Part shown: one piece after another, positions 6,534 to 15,468 of the stretch
Numbering within the stretch: the first letter of the stretch is position 1
Layout of the letters: each line of letters opens with the position of its first letter
Assembly: GCF_002754245.1 (NCBI RefSeq)
Contig: NZ_PEEX01000001.1
Span: 1,406,001-1,470,000, forward strand
Direction: 5' to 3'
DNA length: 64,000 nt
Source: Chryseobacterium sp. 52
GTDB lineage: Bacteria; Bacteroidota; Bacteroidia; Flavobacteriales; Weeksellaceae
Program-made: the position numbers and the translations under genes
Notes under the pieces: model-generated
Told to the model about the DNA's origin: nothing
Seen by the model: the letters and a program-made list of their open reading frames with translations, nothing else
Databases searched by the model: none

Positions 6534-6865
6534 ATTACTTCTTCCAGTTCTTCCTCGAAAGTCTTTTTCCAGTTCATGATCGTTGTTCTGCTGATCTTAT
6601 AGGTCCGGGACATATAGCTGGTAGAAAAGCCATGTTTACTCTGGTACTGTAAAAGTTTGAACATGGTTTTTTTATCATAGGTTTTAAGCTTCTGATTATT
6701 GACCTGACTTTCTTTAGATTGTTCAAAAATTCTTTCGTTAAAATTCAATATATCCTCAGTTGTATTAAGTTTTCCTAAGAGCTCTTTGATTTTTGGATCT
6801 TTCAGCTTCTCCGGATGTTCCAGCCTCAGCATATCGTAGTATATCTTCTTGTAATTGGGACGCAT
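6518..6865 (-). CDS. Helix-turn-helix protein (transposase-like HTH, family common in Chryseobacterium)
   Basis: The 115-residue protein carries a C-terminal helix-turn-helix (about residues 72-105, SKHGFSTSYMSRTYKISRTTIMNWKK) of the type used by transposase OrfA and small DNA-binding proteins. The N-terminal half (NYKKIYYDMLRLEHPEK) is a family-specific region. It is encoded just downstream of a second HTH protein on the same strand. There is no transposase catalytic gene and no terminal inverted repeat, so I read the pair as DNA-binding proteins rather than an insertion sequence. The DNA target is unknown. Confidence 0.7.
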   Translation of the reverse strand: MRPNYKKIYYDMLRLEHPEKLKDPKIKELLGKLNTTEDILNFNERIFEQSKESQVNNQKLKTYDKKTMFKLLQYQSKHGFSTSYMSRTYKISRTTIMNWKKTFEEELEEVINAGE

Positions 6866-6877
6866 AATAAACTCTCT

Positions 6878-7309
6878 TTATCCGTTGGTAGTATCATTAT
6901 TTTTCTGAAGCCATCGGTGAAGAGTGCTTTTGGGAATAGAATATTCCTTGATAACTTCGCCGTAGGTCATTTCACCCGATAGAATTCTTTTCATGATAAA
7001 ATCTTTGATCTCCTGGGTGTAAATATTTTTTCTGAAATATGGAATTTTTTCAGACTTTTTCTGGTTCTTGTTCACAGCAGACGGTGGAGCATATAAGATG
7101 AGGTGCGAGCTGTACAGTCTGAAAAAATCATACTCCAGCAGTTTGCTCCATCTCAAAAGTAAATCTGTATCTATGGACTTGCTGCTGTATACATGTTCAA
7201 TAAATTGAACATCCTTATTGAGAAAATTAGAGATTCTCTCCATAGGTACCTCATTTTCATCAACCATCTCCTTGATAAACTTTCCTATATGAATTTCTTT
7301 ATATAACAT
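6878..7309 (-). CDS. Two-part helix-turn-helix protein
   Basis: The 143-residue protein has an N-terminal XRE-like helical part (residues 1-65, with VPMERISNFLN and LLLRWSKLLEYDFFRLYSSH) and a C-terminal homeodomain-like HTH (about 110-138, MTYGEVIKEYSIPKSTLHRWLQK). The middle is basic and Pro/Tyr-rich. It precedes the smaller HTH gene by 12 bases, so the two are probably co-transcribed. I recall similar pairs scattered through Chryseobacterium genomes, often annotated as transposase or regulator. The function is unproven. Confidence 0.7.
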   Translation of the reverse strand: MLYKEIHIGKFIKEMVDENEVPMERISNFLNKDVQFIEHVYSSKSIDTDLLLRWSKLLEYDFFRLYSSHLILYAPPSAVNKNQKKSEKIPYFRKNIYTQEIKDFIMKRILSGEMTYGEVIKEYSIPKSTLHRWLQKNNDTTNG

Positions 7310-7900
7310 GTATTAAGTAATATTTCTTGTTAAATTCATGAATTAAAGGAAATAGATATTATATTACATTCTTTTGGAGAATGAACTGTCTGATAAATAG
7401 ACATACGCTAAGAAAATCTTAGCGGAAGCAAAAAGGGGAATGTTAAGCTCTGTGCTATACTTGATATTGGCATAGCCGGCATTCTATGGAGTGATATGCC
7501 GATAATTTAGTTTCAGGTTATGTATGTGTCTTAAGAATACTTTATATCTCCCATTTCCTTCTGCGGTATTCTTATTCAATTGACCTCTTTCATGCTTCGG
7601 ATTCTTTTCTGTATGAGCACTTTATAGCTTCTTATAGCTATTTCATACAGCTTTATTCGTAATATTTTTAACTATTGACCTTAGTGTAAACAAATCATTG
7701 AATCCATACGTTTCTAATGAATAGTAAATAATCTGTTTGTTCATTTTCAAATTTAAATAAAAATTAGAATCTAATTCTCAAAAATGCATAAAAAATCTCT
7801 TTAAAGGCAAAATTTAATTAAAATTAACATATTAAATAAGCATATATGTGAATTATTTTATGTCACTTTTTTTGGATGCTTAAAAAGATCAAGCCTACTC
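7310..7900. other. Non-coding region with two hairpins, no gene seen
   Basis: No credible ORF lies between the HTH pair and the SulP promoter. Two stem-loops are visible: CGCTAAGA-AAA-TCTTAGCG (7406-7424) and ATTGGCATA/TATGCCGAT (7466-7503, one G-U pair). The rest is AT-rich. It may hold a leader or small RNA for the divergent HTH operon, but no promoter-terminator pair proves this. Confidence 0.4.
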
Positions 7901-7901
7901 A

Positions 7902-7932
7902 TTGTATTCCATCCTTCAAGTCTATACCTTTG
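7902..7932 (+). promoter_or_regulatory. Bacteroidota-type promoter of the SulP gene
   Basis: TTG (7902-7904), 20 bases, then TACCTTTG (7925-7932), matching TTG-N17-23-TAnnTTTG. The expected start of transcription is only a few bases from the ATG at 7940, so the mRNA is leaderless or nearly so. Confidence 0.75.
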
Positions 7933-7939
7933 CAGTTCA

Positions 7940-9478
7940 ATGAAAAATACCATCAGCTTATTCGATTTTTCGAAAAAAATAAATTATAAAAACGAACTCC
8001 TGGCCGGCTTTACAGTAGCTATGACCATGATTCCTGAATCACTTTCCTTTGCAATTTTGGCAGGACTTTCTCCGCTCACCGGGCTGTATGCTGCCTTTAT
8101 GATGGGATTGATTACCGCTGTTTTGGGCGGACGTCCGGGAATGGTTTCAGGAGGGGCGGGAGCAACCATTGTTGTTTTAATCGCCTTAATAAAATCCCAC
8201 GGAATAGAATACCTTTTTGCCGCTGTAGCCCTTGCCGGAATCTTTCAGATGCTTGTAGGAATTTTTAAGCTTGGGAAATTTGTCAGACTTATTCCACAAC
8301 CTGTTATGTATGGTTTTCTGAACGGTCTGGCAGTTATTATTTTTATGGCTCAGGTAGAGCAGTTTAAAATCACAGACAGCACAGGGATTTCCAGCTGGCT
8401 TCAGGGAATGCCTTTGTATATAATGGCCGGACTGACTGCTTTGACGATTGCCATTGTGTATTTTTTTCCAAAGATCACAAAAGCAGTGCCCGCATCTTTA
8501 GTGGCAATTATTGTAGTTTTTGCGGTGGTTTTAGGATTTGATATTCCAACAAAAACAGTAGCAGATATTGCCCACATTAGCGGAAGCCTTCCCGGTTTTC
8601 ATATTCCTCATCTCCCTTTTACTTTAGAAACACTACAAATTATTTTCCCTTATGCACTCGTGATGGCGGGAGTGGGTCTTATTGAATCTCTTTTGACGCT
8701 GTCCATGGTTGATGAAATTACCAATTCAAAAGGAAATGCCAATAAAGAATCTATCGCTCAGGGATTAGCCAATATTACCAATGGATTTTTCGGAGGAATG
8801 GGAGGGTGTGCAATGGTAGCACAGACATTGGTCAACCTCAATGCAGGATCCAGGGCCAGGTTATCCGGAATTATAGCTTCCCTCATGATCCTTATTATTA
8901 TCTTATTTGGAGCTCCATTTATCGAAAGAATACCGATGGCTGCTTTGGTAGGGGTCATGATGATGGTTGCCATAAGCACATTTCAATGGGTGTCTATCCG
9001 GATTGCCAATAAAATGCCGAAGTCCGATATATTTGTGGGAATTGTAGTCGCTCTGATTACCATTGTCCTTCATAACCTTGCATTGGCTGTATTGATAGGT
9101 GTTGTTATTGCTGCGCTGGTTTTCGCATGGGATAACGCAAAAAGGATCCGGGCAAGAAAGTCCACTGATGAAAACGGAGTAAGACATTATGAAATATACG
9201 GTCCATTATTTTTCGGATCAGTTACAGCATTTATGGATAAATTTGATCCTATGAATGATCCGGAGGAAGTCGTAGTAGATTTCAGAGAAAGCAGGATTGT
9301 AGATATGAGTGCCATTGACGCTTTGGACAAACTTTCGAAAAAATACAGCCAGCAGAACAAAAAGCTCTATCTGCGTCACCTCAGTGAAGACTGCCGGAAG
9401 ATGCTGAAAAATGCTGAAGCTGTTATCGAAGTCAATATTCAGGAAGATCCTACCTATAAAGTGATGCCGGAGAAATAA
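7940..9478 (+). CDS. SulP-family inorganic anion transporter with STAS domain
   Basis: The 512-residue inner-membrane protein has about 12-14 hydrophobic segments in two inverted repeats (residues 20-395). The SulP signature region lies near the N-terminus (AGFTVAMTMIPESLSFAILAGLSPLTGLYAAF). Residues about 430-505 form a cytoplasmic STAS domain (EVVVDFRESRIVDMSAIDALDKL). The family moves sulfate, bicarbonate or other anions with H+ or Na+; the substrate cannot be told from sequence. It is a single-gene unit with its own promoter and a terminator shared with the convergent EF-G gene. Confidence 0.92.
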   Translation: MKNTISLFDFSKKINYKNELLAGFTVAMTMIPESLSFAILAGLSPLTGLYAAFMMGLITAVLGGRPGMVSGGAGATIVVLIALIKSHGIEYLFAAVALAGIFQMLVGIFKLGKFVRLIPQPVMYGFLNGLAVIIFMAQVEQFKITDSTGISSWLQGMPLYIMAGLTALTIAIVYFFPKITKAVPASLVAIIVVFAVVLGFDIPTKTVADIAHISGSLPGFHIPHLPFTLETLQIIFPYALVMAGVGLIESLLTLSMVDEITNSKGNANKESIAQGLANITNGFFGGMGGCAMVAQTLVNLNAGSRARLSGIIASLMILIIILFGAPFIERIPMAALVGVMMMVAISTFQWVSIRIANKMPKSDIFVGIVVALITIVLHNLALAVLIGVVIAALVFAWDNAKRIRARKSTDENGVRHYEIYGPLFFGSVTAFMDKFDPMNDPEEVVVDFRESRIVDMSAIDALDKLSKKYSQQNKKLYLRHLSEDCRKMLKNAEAVIEVNIQEDPTYKVMPEK

Positions 9479-9620
9479 TGATGCTGAGTTGAAAGTTGAA
9501 AGTTTAAAATGATGATACAGCGGGAGAAAAAATCTGCGTTATCTGCTCAATCTGCGAGAGATTAAAAAATTTTAAAAAGAAACAATTGATATTTTTAGAC
9601 GGATACTTCCAATAACCAAA

Positions 9621-9658
9621 CAAGGACTGTAAAATCAATTTACAGCCCTTGTTTTTTT
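9621..9658. terminator. Bidirectional terminator between SulP and EF-G paralogue genes
   Basis: CAAGGACTGTAAA pairs with TTTACAGCCCTTG with one mismatch and is followed by a T7 run in the + direction and preceded by A-rich sequence. The EF-G stop codon begins at 9657, at the end of the T run. Confidence 0.85.
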
Positions 9659-11723
9659 AGGTGACTAATATATTCGCAATGAAATCAGGCACCAAAGCAT
9701 AGTGCGATAATTTCATGCTGATCGAAGCTCTTCCGCTCGTCAAAGTTCTCAGATCAGAAATATATCCGAACGTAGAAGCCAACGGAACTTCCGCCGTGAA
9801 GATCTTTCTTCCTGATTTTTCATCAATAGACGAAATAATTCCCCTTCTGCGGTTGATATCAGCCGTTACAGCCCCTGTATATTCCTCAATACTCTGGATT
9901 TCAACCTGCATTACCGGTTCCATAAGCTTAGGACTACATGATAAAGCCGCTCCTCTGAATCCATCTCTGGCAGCCATTTCAAAATCATAAGCTGCAGAAT
10001 CCTGAGCGTGGAAAGAACCGTCCAGAAGTCTGATCTTCATGCTTTCAAGAGGATACCCTTTCAATGGCCCGTTCTCCATAGCTTCCCTGAAACCCTTTTC
10101 AACCGAAGGAATAAACTCACTTGGAATCACACCTCCTTTGATCATATTGATGAACTCTAATCCCAGTTCATTATGATCTCTGGGTCCTATTTCAAAAGTG
10201 ATATCAGCAAACTGGCCGCTTCCGCCGTTCTGTTTCGAAAGCTTTTCCCTGTGCGTTCTGGTTTCCGTTAAAATTTCACGGTAAGATACCTTAGGCTTCC
10301 CCTGATTAACTTCTATACCATGATTCAGGCGGATCTTTTCTAAAGTAACCTCAAGATGAAGCTCTCCCAAACCACTTAATAGAGTTTCTCCGGTCTGCCG
10401 GTCCCTTTCCACTACCAGAGAAGGATCTTCTTCCTGGATTTTAGCCAGAACCAAACCGAAAGACTTCTCGTCACTGTTCGTTTTAGGCTCAATTGAAACC
10501 CTGATAACAGGAGCAGGAATCGTAATGGCTTCCAGTAATACCGGCTTTTCAACAGCGGATAAAGAATCTCCCGTTTTGGCATCTTTTATTCCCGTTAAAG
10601 CAACAATATCACCCGCTTTTCCTTCTTCTATTGTTAAGGTTTTGTCCGACTGCATCTTTAGAATCCTTGATATCCTGAAACTTTCGCCTGTCCTTACATT
10701 CAGAACCGTATCACCGGACTTGATCTTCCCGGAATACAGACGAAGCATCGCAAGCCTGCCCATATGTTTGTCAATCAAAACTTTAAAGACCAGACCGGAA
10801 AAAGATTCCGCTTCATTTCTTACCAATTCGATAGGTTCTTCCGTATCGGGATCCTTGCCCTGAACAGCAGAAAGCTGATCCGGAGCTGGAAAATATGTGA
10901 CCACAGCATCTAAAAGAGGTTGTACTCCTTTGTTCTTAAAAGCAGACCCACAGAGAACCGGAACCGCAGCTCCCGATTTGCAGACCTTTTGTAAAGCCTC
11001 GCTAATCATTGCTTCAGAGATGTTATTTTCAGGATCCATGAAGATTTCGAAGAAACTTTCATCATATTCAGCAAGGGTTTCCATTAATTTCATTCTGTAT
11101 TCATCAGCTTCCGCCTTATACTCATCAGGAATTTCCTTTTCAATAATGGTTTCTCCGTTTTCATCCGTCCAGTATAAAGCTTTCTGTTTGATCAAATCAA
11201 TCACTCCTTCAAATTGGTCTTCCGCTCCGATTGGAATTTGAAGGGCCATAGGAACAGCATTCAGCTTCGTTTCTATCTCTTTCAGAACAGCAAAGAAATC
11301 CGCTCCTATTCTGTCCATTTTATTGATGAAGCATATCTTTGAAATTCCATGTTTTTCAGCCTGAAACCAAACATTTTCGGTTTGTGGCTGAACTCCTGAA
11401 GAGGCGCAAAAAACGGCGACAACGCTATCCAGAACTCTTAAAGAACGTTCCACTTCTACTGCGAAATCAATATGTCCGGGAGTATCGATGATATTGATGT
11501 TATAAACAGTTTCACCCTTTTTCCATTGCGTAGATACCGCAGCAGATGAAATGGTAATACCTCTGTTCTTCTCCTGGATGTCTTTATCCATGGTGGTATT
11601 TCCGTCATCTACATTTCCGATTTTATGAATGAGGCCTGTGTAATAAAGAAGCCTTTCCGTTAAAGTGGTTTTTCCTGCATCTACATGTGCTATAATTCCT
11701 ATATTTCTTGTGTTATATTTCAT
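9657..11723 (-). CDS. Elongation factor G paralogue (EF-G2-like translational GTPase)
   Basis: The 688-residue protein has all five G motifs: AHVDAGKTT (residues 12-20), RGITI, DTPGH, NKMD and GSA. Domain II-V sequences of EF-G type follow, including SGLGELHLEV and the C-terminal fold, so GTP hydrolysis should be intact. Switch I reads DKDIQEKNRGITI, unlike what I recall for the housekeeping EF-G, and no ribosomal protein genes flank it. It is probably a second EF-G or a ribosome-protection relative. The open frame extends to 11813, but that would run into the attenuator, and the ATG at 11723 begins the conserved KYNTRNIGIIAHVDAGK. Expression appears attenuator-controlled. Confidence 0.9.
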   Translation of the reverse strand: MKYNTRNIGIIAHVDAGKTTLTERLLYYTGLIHKIGNVDDGNTTMDKDIQEKNRGITISSAAVSTQWKKGETVYNINIIDTPGHIDFAVEVERSLRVLDSVVAVFCASSGVQPQTENVWFQAEKHGISKICFINKMDRIGADFFAVLKEIETKLNAVPMALQIPIGAEDQFEGVIDLIKQKALYWTDENGETIIEKEIPDEYKAEADEYRMKLMETLAEYDESFFEIFMDPENNISEAMISEALQKVCKSGAAVPVLCGSAFKNKGVQPLLDAVVTYFPAPDQLSAVQGKDPDTEEPIELVRNEAESFSGLVFKVLIDKHMGRLAMLRLYSGKIKSGDTVLNVRTGESFRISRILKMQSDKTLTIEEGKAGDIVALTGIKDAKTGDSLSAVEKPVLLEAITIPAPVIRVSIEPKTNSDEKSFGLVLAKIQEEDPSLVVERDRQTGETLLSGLGELHLEVTLEKIRLNHGIEVNQGKPKVSYREILTETRTHREKLSKQNGGSGQFADITFEIGPRDHNELGLEFINMIKGGVIPSEFIPSVEKGFREAMENGPLKGYPLESMKIRLLDGSFHAQDSAAYDFEMAARDGFRGAALSCSPKLMEPVMQVEIQSIEEYTGAVTADINRRRGIISSIDEKSGRKIFTAEVPLASTFGYISDLRTLTSGRASISMKLSHYALVPDFIANILVT

Positions 11724-11800
11724 TTTGCTGAATTTAAATTGTTGATTTTGAGAATACAGGTATGTATTCTCCTCGGTTTGAGGTCTGAAAATAAGGCAGC

Positions 11801-11830
11801 AAAAAAGACCCATCTGAATAGATAGGTCTT
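11801..11830 (-). terminator. Attenuator (intrinsic terminator) in the EF-G paralogue leader
   Basis: On the minus strand AAGACCTATCT pairs with AGATGGGTCTT (one U-G pair) around an ATTC loop, followed by a T run. It lies 78 bases upstream of the EF-G start and downstream of the promoter and leader peptide. The loop side, CTATTCAGAT, is perfectly complementary to ATCTGAATAG at the end of the leader ORF, which gives an alternative antiterminator pairing. Confidence 0.8.
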
Positions 11831-11863
11831 CAATATATTTTTAGTAATAAAAGATCTAAGGAA

Positions 11864-11950
11864 CTATTCAGATAAATATTCAGTGCTGCCAGAGTACACA
11901 GCTCTCACAGGGTGACTTAAAGTTATTATATTTATCATTGTTGTTGACAT
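11864..11950 (-). CDS. Leader peptide of the EF-G paralogue (28 aa)
   Basis: An ATG at 11950 opens a 28-codon frame that ends in TAG at 11864. The peptide begins MSTTMINIITLSHPVRAVYS and is rich in Ser, Thr, Val and Ile. Its last ten bases are exactly complementary to the loop side of the downstream terminator. A ribosome stalled or slowed on this peptide could therefore change the folding of the leader RNA. An internal ATG (codon 5) is an alternative start. There is no similarity I can name, and the call rests on position and RNA structure. Confidence 0.6.
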   Translation of the reverse strand: MSTTMINIITLSHPVRAVYSGSTEYLSE

Positions 11951-11970
11951 TGTTGATTTTTAATCGGTTG

Positions 11971-11999
11971 CAAACTTAAATAAAATTTTTAATTGACAA
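11971..11999 (-). promoter_or_regulatory. Promoter of the leader peptide/EF-G paralogue transcript
   Basis: On the minus strand TTG (11999-11997), 18 bases, then TAAGTTTG (11978-11971), matching the Bacteroidota consensus. Transcription would start about 11964, just before the leader peptide ATG at 11950. Confidence 0.7.
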
Positions 12000-12137
12000 A
12001 AACTTTTCCGAATAAATTTTTGATAACCAAATTTAAACAGATTGTTAAAGCGATTGGGAAACAGGAGAAAAAACCGTGAAAATTCATAAAAATTTCTTAA
12101 AACAGAGAAGTACGTAATGCTTTTATGAGAAAAATTT

Positions 12138-12145
12138 TATCTTTG
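12138..12145 (+). promoter_or_regulatory. -7 box of the Ter operon
   Basis: TATCTTTG matches TAnnTTTG and lies 90 bases upstream of the HAD start. No clear TTG is seen at the -33 position, so the promoter may need an activator. Confidence 0.45.
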
Positions 12146-12234
12146 GGAAGAATACCCAGTTAAACACTTGTTGATGATTAAATAATTTTAAATCTTTTTC
12201 AAGAAAGCTAAATAAAACTTTTAACTTAAAACTA

Positions 12235-12903
12235 TTGAAAACGGATATCGACATTCAAAACCACTGTCATTTTTCTTTTGACTTGTGGCTTACCTTAATC
12301 AAATCTCACCCTGAATTTAAAAGAAAAAGAGTTGAGCTGTTCACCTCGTTTTTTAATGTTGACAAACCTATTGATGAAGTTACGAAAACCGTAAAATATT
12401 ATGATGATCTCTGCAATACCATTAATGAAGTTACAGGAGGGAATATAGATACTTTTGAAATCTATTTATTGATTCTGGGTTCTCTGGATATTGATGTAAA
12501 AGAATTGAATAAAGAAAAATTAGATGCGTTTTACCAGAAAAGTGAAGAGCTGTTTTTAGAATATAAGCCTGTTGTTATTTTTGAAAATATTACAGAACTT
12601 TTTGATGAAATCAAGAATCAGGGTAAGACGGTTAATATTTTAAGCAATACAGGATTTATCAAAGGAAAAACCATGAGGAAATTTCTGATTCAGGAAGAGC
12701 TGGACCAGTATATAGATTTCCATATTTATTCAGATGAGATTAATATTTCCAAACCGAATCCTCTTATTTTTCAGGAAGTGAAAAATAATCTCAAAGATCA
12801 GGATCTGCCAATGCACCGTATCCTGCATATCGGAGATAATCCGGTAGCAGATTATAAAGGAGCAAAAGATTTCGGTTTCAGCGCACATTTACTTAAACAC
12901 TAA
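12235..12903 (+). CDS. HAD-superfamily hydrolase of the Ter operon
   Basis: The 222-residue protein has the HAD motifs: nucleophile D16 in SFDLWLTL (motif I, DxWxT), ILSNTG (motif II), the Lys of SKPNP (motif III) and GDNPVADYKG (motif IV). It should hydrolyse a phosphate ester; the substrate is unknown. The only upstream start in frame is a TTG at 12235, and the nucleophile sits soon after it, so this start is plausible. It leads a run of Ter-system genes. Comparative studies of Ter systems describe HAD and PRTase enzymes as part of a nucleotide-like metabolite pathway. Confidence 0.85.
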   Translation: MKTDIDIQNHCHFSFDLWLTLIKSHPEFKRKRVELFTSFFNVDKPIDEVTKTVKYYDDLCNTINEVTGGNIDTFEIYLLILGSLDIDVKELNKEKLDAFYQKSEELFLEYKPVVIFENITELFDEIKNQGKTVNILSNTGFIKGKTMRKFLIQEELDQYIDFHIYSDEINISKPNPLIFQEVKNNLKDQDLPMHRILHIGDNPVADYKGAKDFGFSAHLLKH

Positions 12904-12909
12904 ATTGAT

Positions 12910-13734
12910 ATGAACAAAAGATACAGTTTACATCACATTCATTCGGCGGATGAATTCAGTTTTTCGCCCGCGGAATACAGCTATTTCAAGTATGGCGATA
13001 AGTCGTACGCTGAAAAGTTTGCGAAAGAATTATTCGACGGATTTATTGCAGAACATGCAGAACTTTTAAACACAGAAAAAGAGATCGTTGTTCTTCCAAG
13101 CCCGTATATGGCTATTCCTACAGCTTCTAATTTTTTATGTTTTTTCTTTAAAAAGCATTTGGATCTGTACCAGTTTCAGAAAGGAAAAAGATCCAGTATT
13201 TTATCTAAGATCAATCGTAACCATACGTATATCACGGATTACGGGAACCTGAATTTTGAAGACCGCAAAAATCTGATCGCCAATGATACTTATTATATCG
13301 ATAAAGATTTTTTACGCGGAAAACTTTGTATTTTTATAGACGATATAAAAATCACAGGCAGCCACGAATATACGGTGAACAGAATTCTGAACGAATATGA
13401 AGTGGAGGCCGATTTTATGTTCCTCTATTATGCGGAACTGATGAATTTCGACCTTGATCCGAAGATTGAAAACTTTTTTAATTATTATGCGGTAAAAAAT
13501 ATAAAACACGTCGCAGAAGTAATGGAAAAGCCAAGTTTTGAATTCAACACAAGGATCGTGAAATATATTTTAGGCCTGGATTCAAGTAATTTTGACTATC
13601 TTACGTCTAAAGTAAAAAAGAAGCAGATGGACCTGCTTCTGGAGCTGGCCATCAGCAATAATTATCATTTAATAAAAGAATACGAAAATAACATCAATAC
13701 TTTAACACAAACGGAACTATATTATGGCTATTAA
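12910..13734 (+). CDS. Phosphoribosyltransferase-like protein of the Ter operon
   Basis: The 274-residue protein carries a type I PRTase PRPP-binding loop, CIFIDDIKITGSHE, with D144-D145 and T149-G150. This is the same pattern as in orotate and hypoxanthine PRTases. The N-terminal part (HHIHSADEFSFSPAEYSYFKYGD) is typical of Ter-associated PRTases as I remember them. It follows the HAD gene by 6 bases and overlaps the first TerD gene by 11 bases, so translation is probably coupled. It likely makes or salvages a nucleoside-like compound; this is inference from family context. Confidence 0.8.
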   Translation: MNKRYSLHHIHSADEFSFSPAEYSYFKYGDKSYAEKFAKELFDGFIAEHAELLNTEKEIVVLPSPYMAIPTASNFLCFFFKKHLDLYQFQKGKRSSILSKINRNHTYITDYGNLNFEDRKNLIANDTYYIDKDFLRGKLCIFIDDIKITGSHEYTVNRILNEYEVEADFMFLYYAELMNFDLDPKIENFFNYYAVKNIKHVAEVMEKPSFEFNTRIVKYILGLDSSNFDYLTSKVKKKQMDLLLELAISNNYHLIKEYENNINTLTQTELYYGY

Positions 13735-14281
13735 CTTACAAAAAGGACAGAGAGAAAACATTAACGCACCTAAATTCACTGTAGGTTTAGGATGGGATAT
13801 CAATAATACGTCTACAGGAACAGGATTTGATCTTGATGCATCTTTATTCCTGTTAGGTGAAGACAAAAAATTAGTGTCAGACAGTCACTTTATTTTCTAT
13901 AATAATTTAGAATCTCCGGACAAATCTGTGATCCACACAGGAGACAACCTTACCGGTGAAGGTTCAGGAGATGATGAGCAGATCAAAATCGATCTTACAA
14001 AGATTGATTCAGCCATTCAGGAAATTACAGTTGTGGTAACCATCCACGATGCAGACGGAAGAAAGCAGAACTTCGGACAGGTAAGAAATTCTTTCATCAG
14101 AATTTTCAATACAGAAACGAACGAAGAAATCCTGAAATATGAATTAGACGAAGATTTCTCTATTGAAACAGCTGTAGAATTCGGAAGAATCTATAACAAA
14201 AACGGAGAATGGAAATTTGAAGCTGTTGGGGCAGGACAAAGAGACGGCCTTGACAAATTCGTATCAATTTATCAAAAGTAA
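13724..14281 (+). CDS. TerD-family protein
   Basis: The 185-residue protein is a TerD domain: it starts MAINLQKGQR and has GLGWDINNTSTGTGFDLDAS, then HTGDNLTGEGSGDDEQIKIDL, whose acidic residues bind Ca2+ in known TerD structures, and SFIRIFN. TerD proteins are cytosolic or membrane-associated Ca2+-binding proteins linked to tellurite, phage and colicin resistance and general stress. It is followed 2 bases later by telA. The second TerD copy lies 2.2 kb on and begins with the same ten residues. Confidence 0.93.
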   Translation: MAINLQKGQRENINAPKFTVGLGWDINNTSTGTGFDLDASLFLLGEDKKLVSDSHFIFYNNLESPDKSVIHTGDNLTGEGSGDDEQIKIDLTKIDSAIQEITVVVTIHDADGRKQNFGQVRNSFIRIFNTETNEEILKYELDEDFSIETAVEFGRIYNKNGEWKFEAVGAGQRDGLDKFVSIYQK

Positions 14282-14283
14282 TT

Positions 14284-15453
14284 ATGGATAATCAGGACAA
14301 TCAACCAATAGATCCAATGGGGTCAATTGAACCTCTTAAAACATTTGAACCCGCTCCGATGGCTCCACCGAGCCAGCCTGTACAAAATACAGCACCGGCA
14401 GTTCTTGTGGACAAGGAAGGAAATGTAAATCTGACTCAGTTACAGTTAGAAGAGCGTAAAAAATATGAGGTTCTGGCCAATTCTATCGATGAGACCAATC
14501 CGGGTTCTATCGTGAATTATGGAGCAGAGCTTCAGAAAACGTTATCTAACCAGAGTGACAGCTTTTTAGGAAATGTAAGAAGATCCAATTCAGGAGAAGT
14601 AGGAGTGCTGATCAATGATTTATTGGTAGAGCTTAACTATGTAGATGTTGAGGAACTTCAGCAGAATAAAGTGAAAAGCTTCCTGAGCAAGATCCCGTTC
14701 ATGAAAAAAGTCATGACACAGGTAGAAAACTTGTTCACGAAATATGATAAGATCATCAATAATATCGAGCAGATCGCTTATAAAGTAAACGCAGGAATCA
14801 TCACTTCTACCAAAGATAATGCTGTTCTTCAGACCATCTTTGAAAGTAATGTGAATTCCATCAAGGCAATTGAAGAATTAGTGATCGCCGGAAATGTAAG
14901 AATGGAAAGAGCTGCAGGAGAATTGGCCCAAATGGAAGCTGATCCGCAGACCTACCAGGATTATCAGATTGCTGACAAGAGAGATTTCATCGCAAGATTA
15001 GACCGAAGAATGGCTGATCTTAAAGTGGTTCGTATCATTATGATGCAGTCGCTTCCGCAGATCAGACTCGTACAGAATAACAACGTTTCTATTGCTGAAA
15101 AAGCACAGACGATCCTTACAACGACGCTTCCGGTTTGGAAAAACCAGCTTTCACTGGCAGTAGCGATGTACAGACAGCAGCAGAATATCGAGATCCAGCA
15201 GAAAGTATCTTCAACTACAGAAGCAATTCTGAAGAAAAATGCAGAACGTTTGGGTCAGAATTCAGTGAATGTAGCGAGAGCTAACGAACAGACAATAGTA
15301 TCTGTAGAAACATTGAGAGAAACAACTTCAATGCTTATCAATACATTGAATGAAGTGAAACAGATCCAGAAACAAGGTGCTGAAGGCAGAAGAAAACTGG
15401 ATCAGGATCTTCAGACACTGGAGCATGAATTAAAAGCTAACGTCAGAGGTTAA
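14284..15453 (+). CDS. TelA/toxic anion resistance protein
   Basis: The 389-residue protein has a Pro-rich N-terminus (residues 10-40) followed by a long alpha-helical TelA domain: VRRSNSGEVGVLINDLLVEL, then FLSKIPFMKKVMTQVENLFTKY, ending in a coiled coil. Members are linked to tellurite and cell-envelope stress, but the biochemical role is unknown. Start and stop are close to its neighbours (2 and 15 bases), so it is in the middle of the operon. No membrane segment is seen. Confidence 0.88.
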   Translation: MDNQDNQPIDPMGSIEPLKTFEPAPMAPPSQPVQNTAPAVLVDKEGNVNLTQLQLEERKKYEVLANSIDETNPGSIVNYGAELQKTLSNQSDSFLGNVRRSNSGEVGVLINDLLVELNYVDVEELQQNKVKSFLSKIPFMKKVMTQVENLFTKYDKIINNIEQIAYKVNAGIITSTKDNAVLQTIFESNVNSIKAIEELVIAGNVRMERAAGELAQMEADPQTYQDYQIADKRDFIARLDRRMADLKVVRIIMMQSLPQIRLVQNNNVSIAEKAQTILTTTLPVWKNQLSLAVAMYRQQQNIEIQQKVSSTTEAILKKNAERLGQNSVNVARANEQTIVSVETLRETTSMLINTLNEVKQIQKQGAEGRRKLDQDLQTLEHELKANVRG

Positions 15454-15468
15454 TAACAGGATACCAAG

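Noticed and set aside
6518..7309. Insertion sequence formed by the two HTH genes
   Set aside because: No DDE or other catalytic domain, no terminal inverted repeats and no target duplication seen.
9657..11723. Tet(Q)/Tet(M)-type ribosome protection gene
   Set aside because: The sequence is closer to EF-G throughout and lacks features I can tie to Tet proteins. The attenuator is similar in plan, so resistance cannot be fully excluded.
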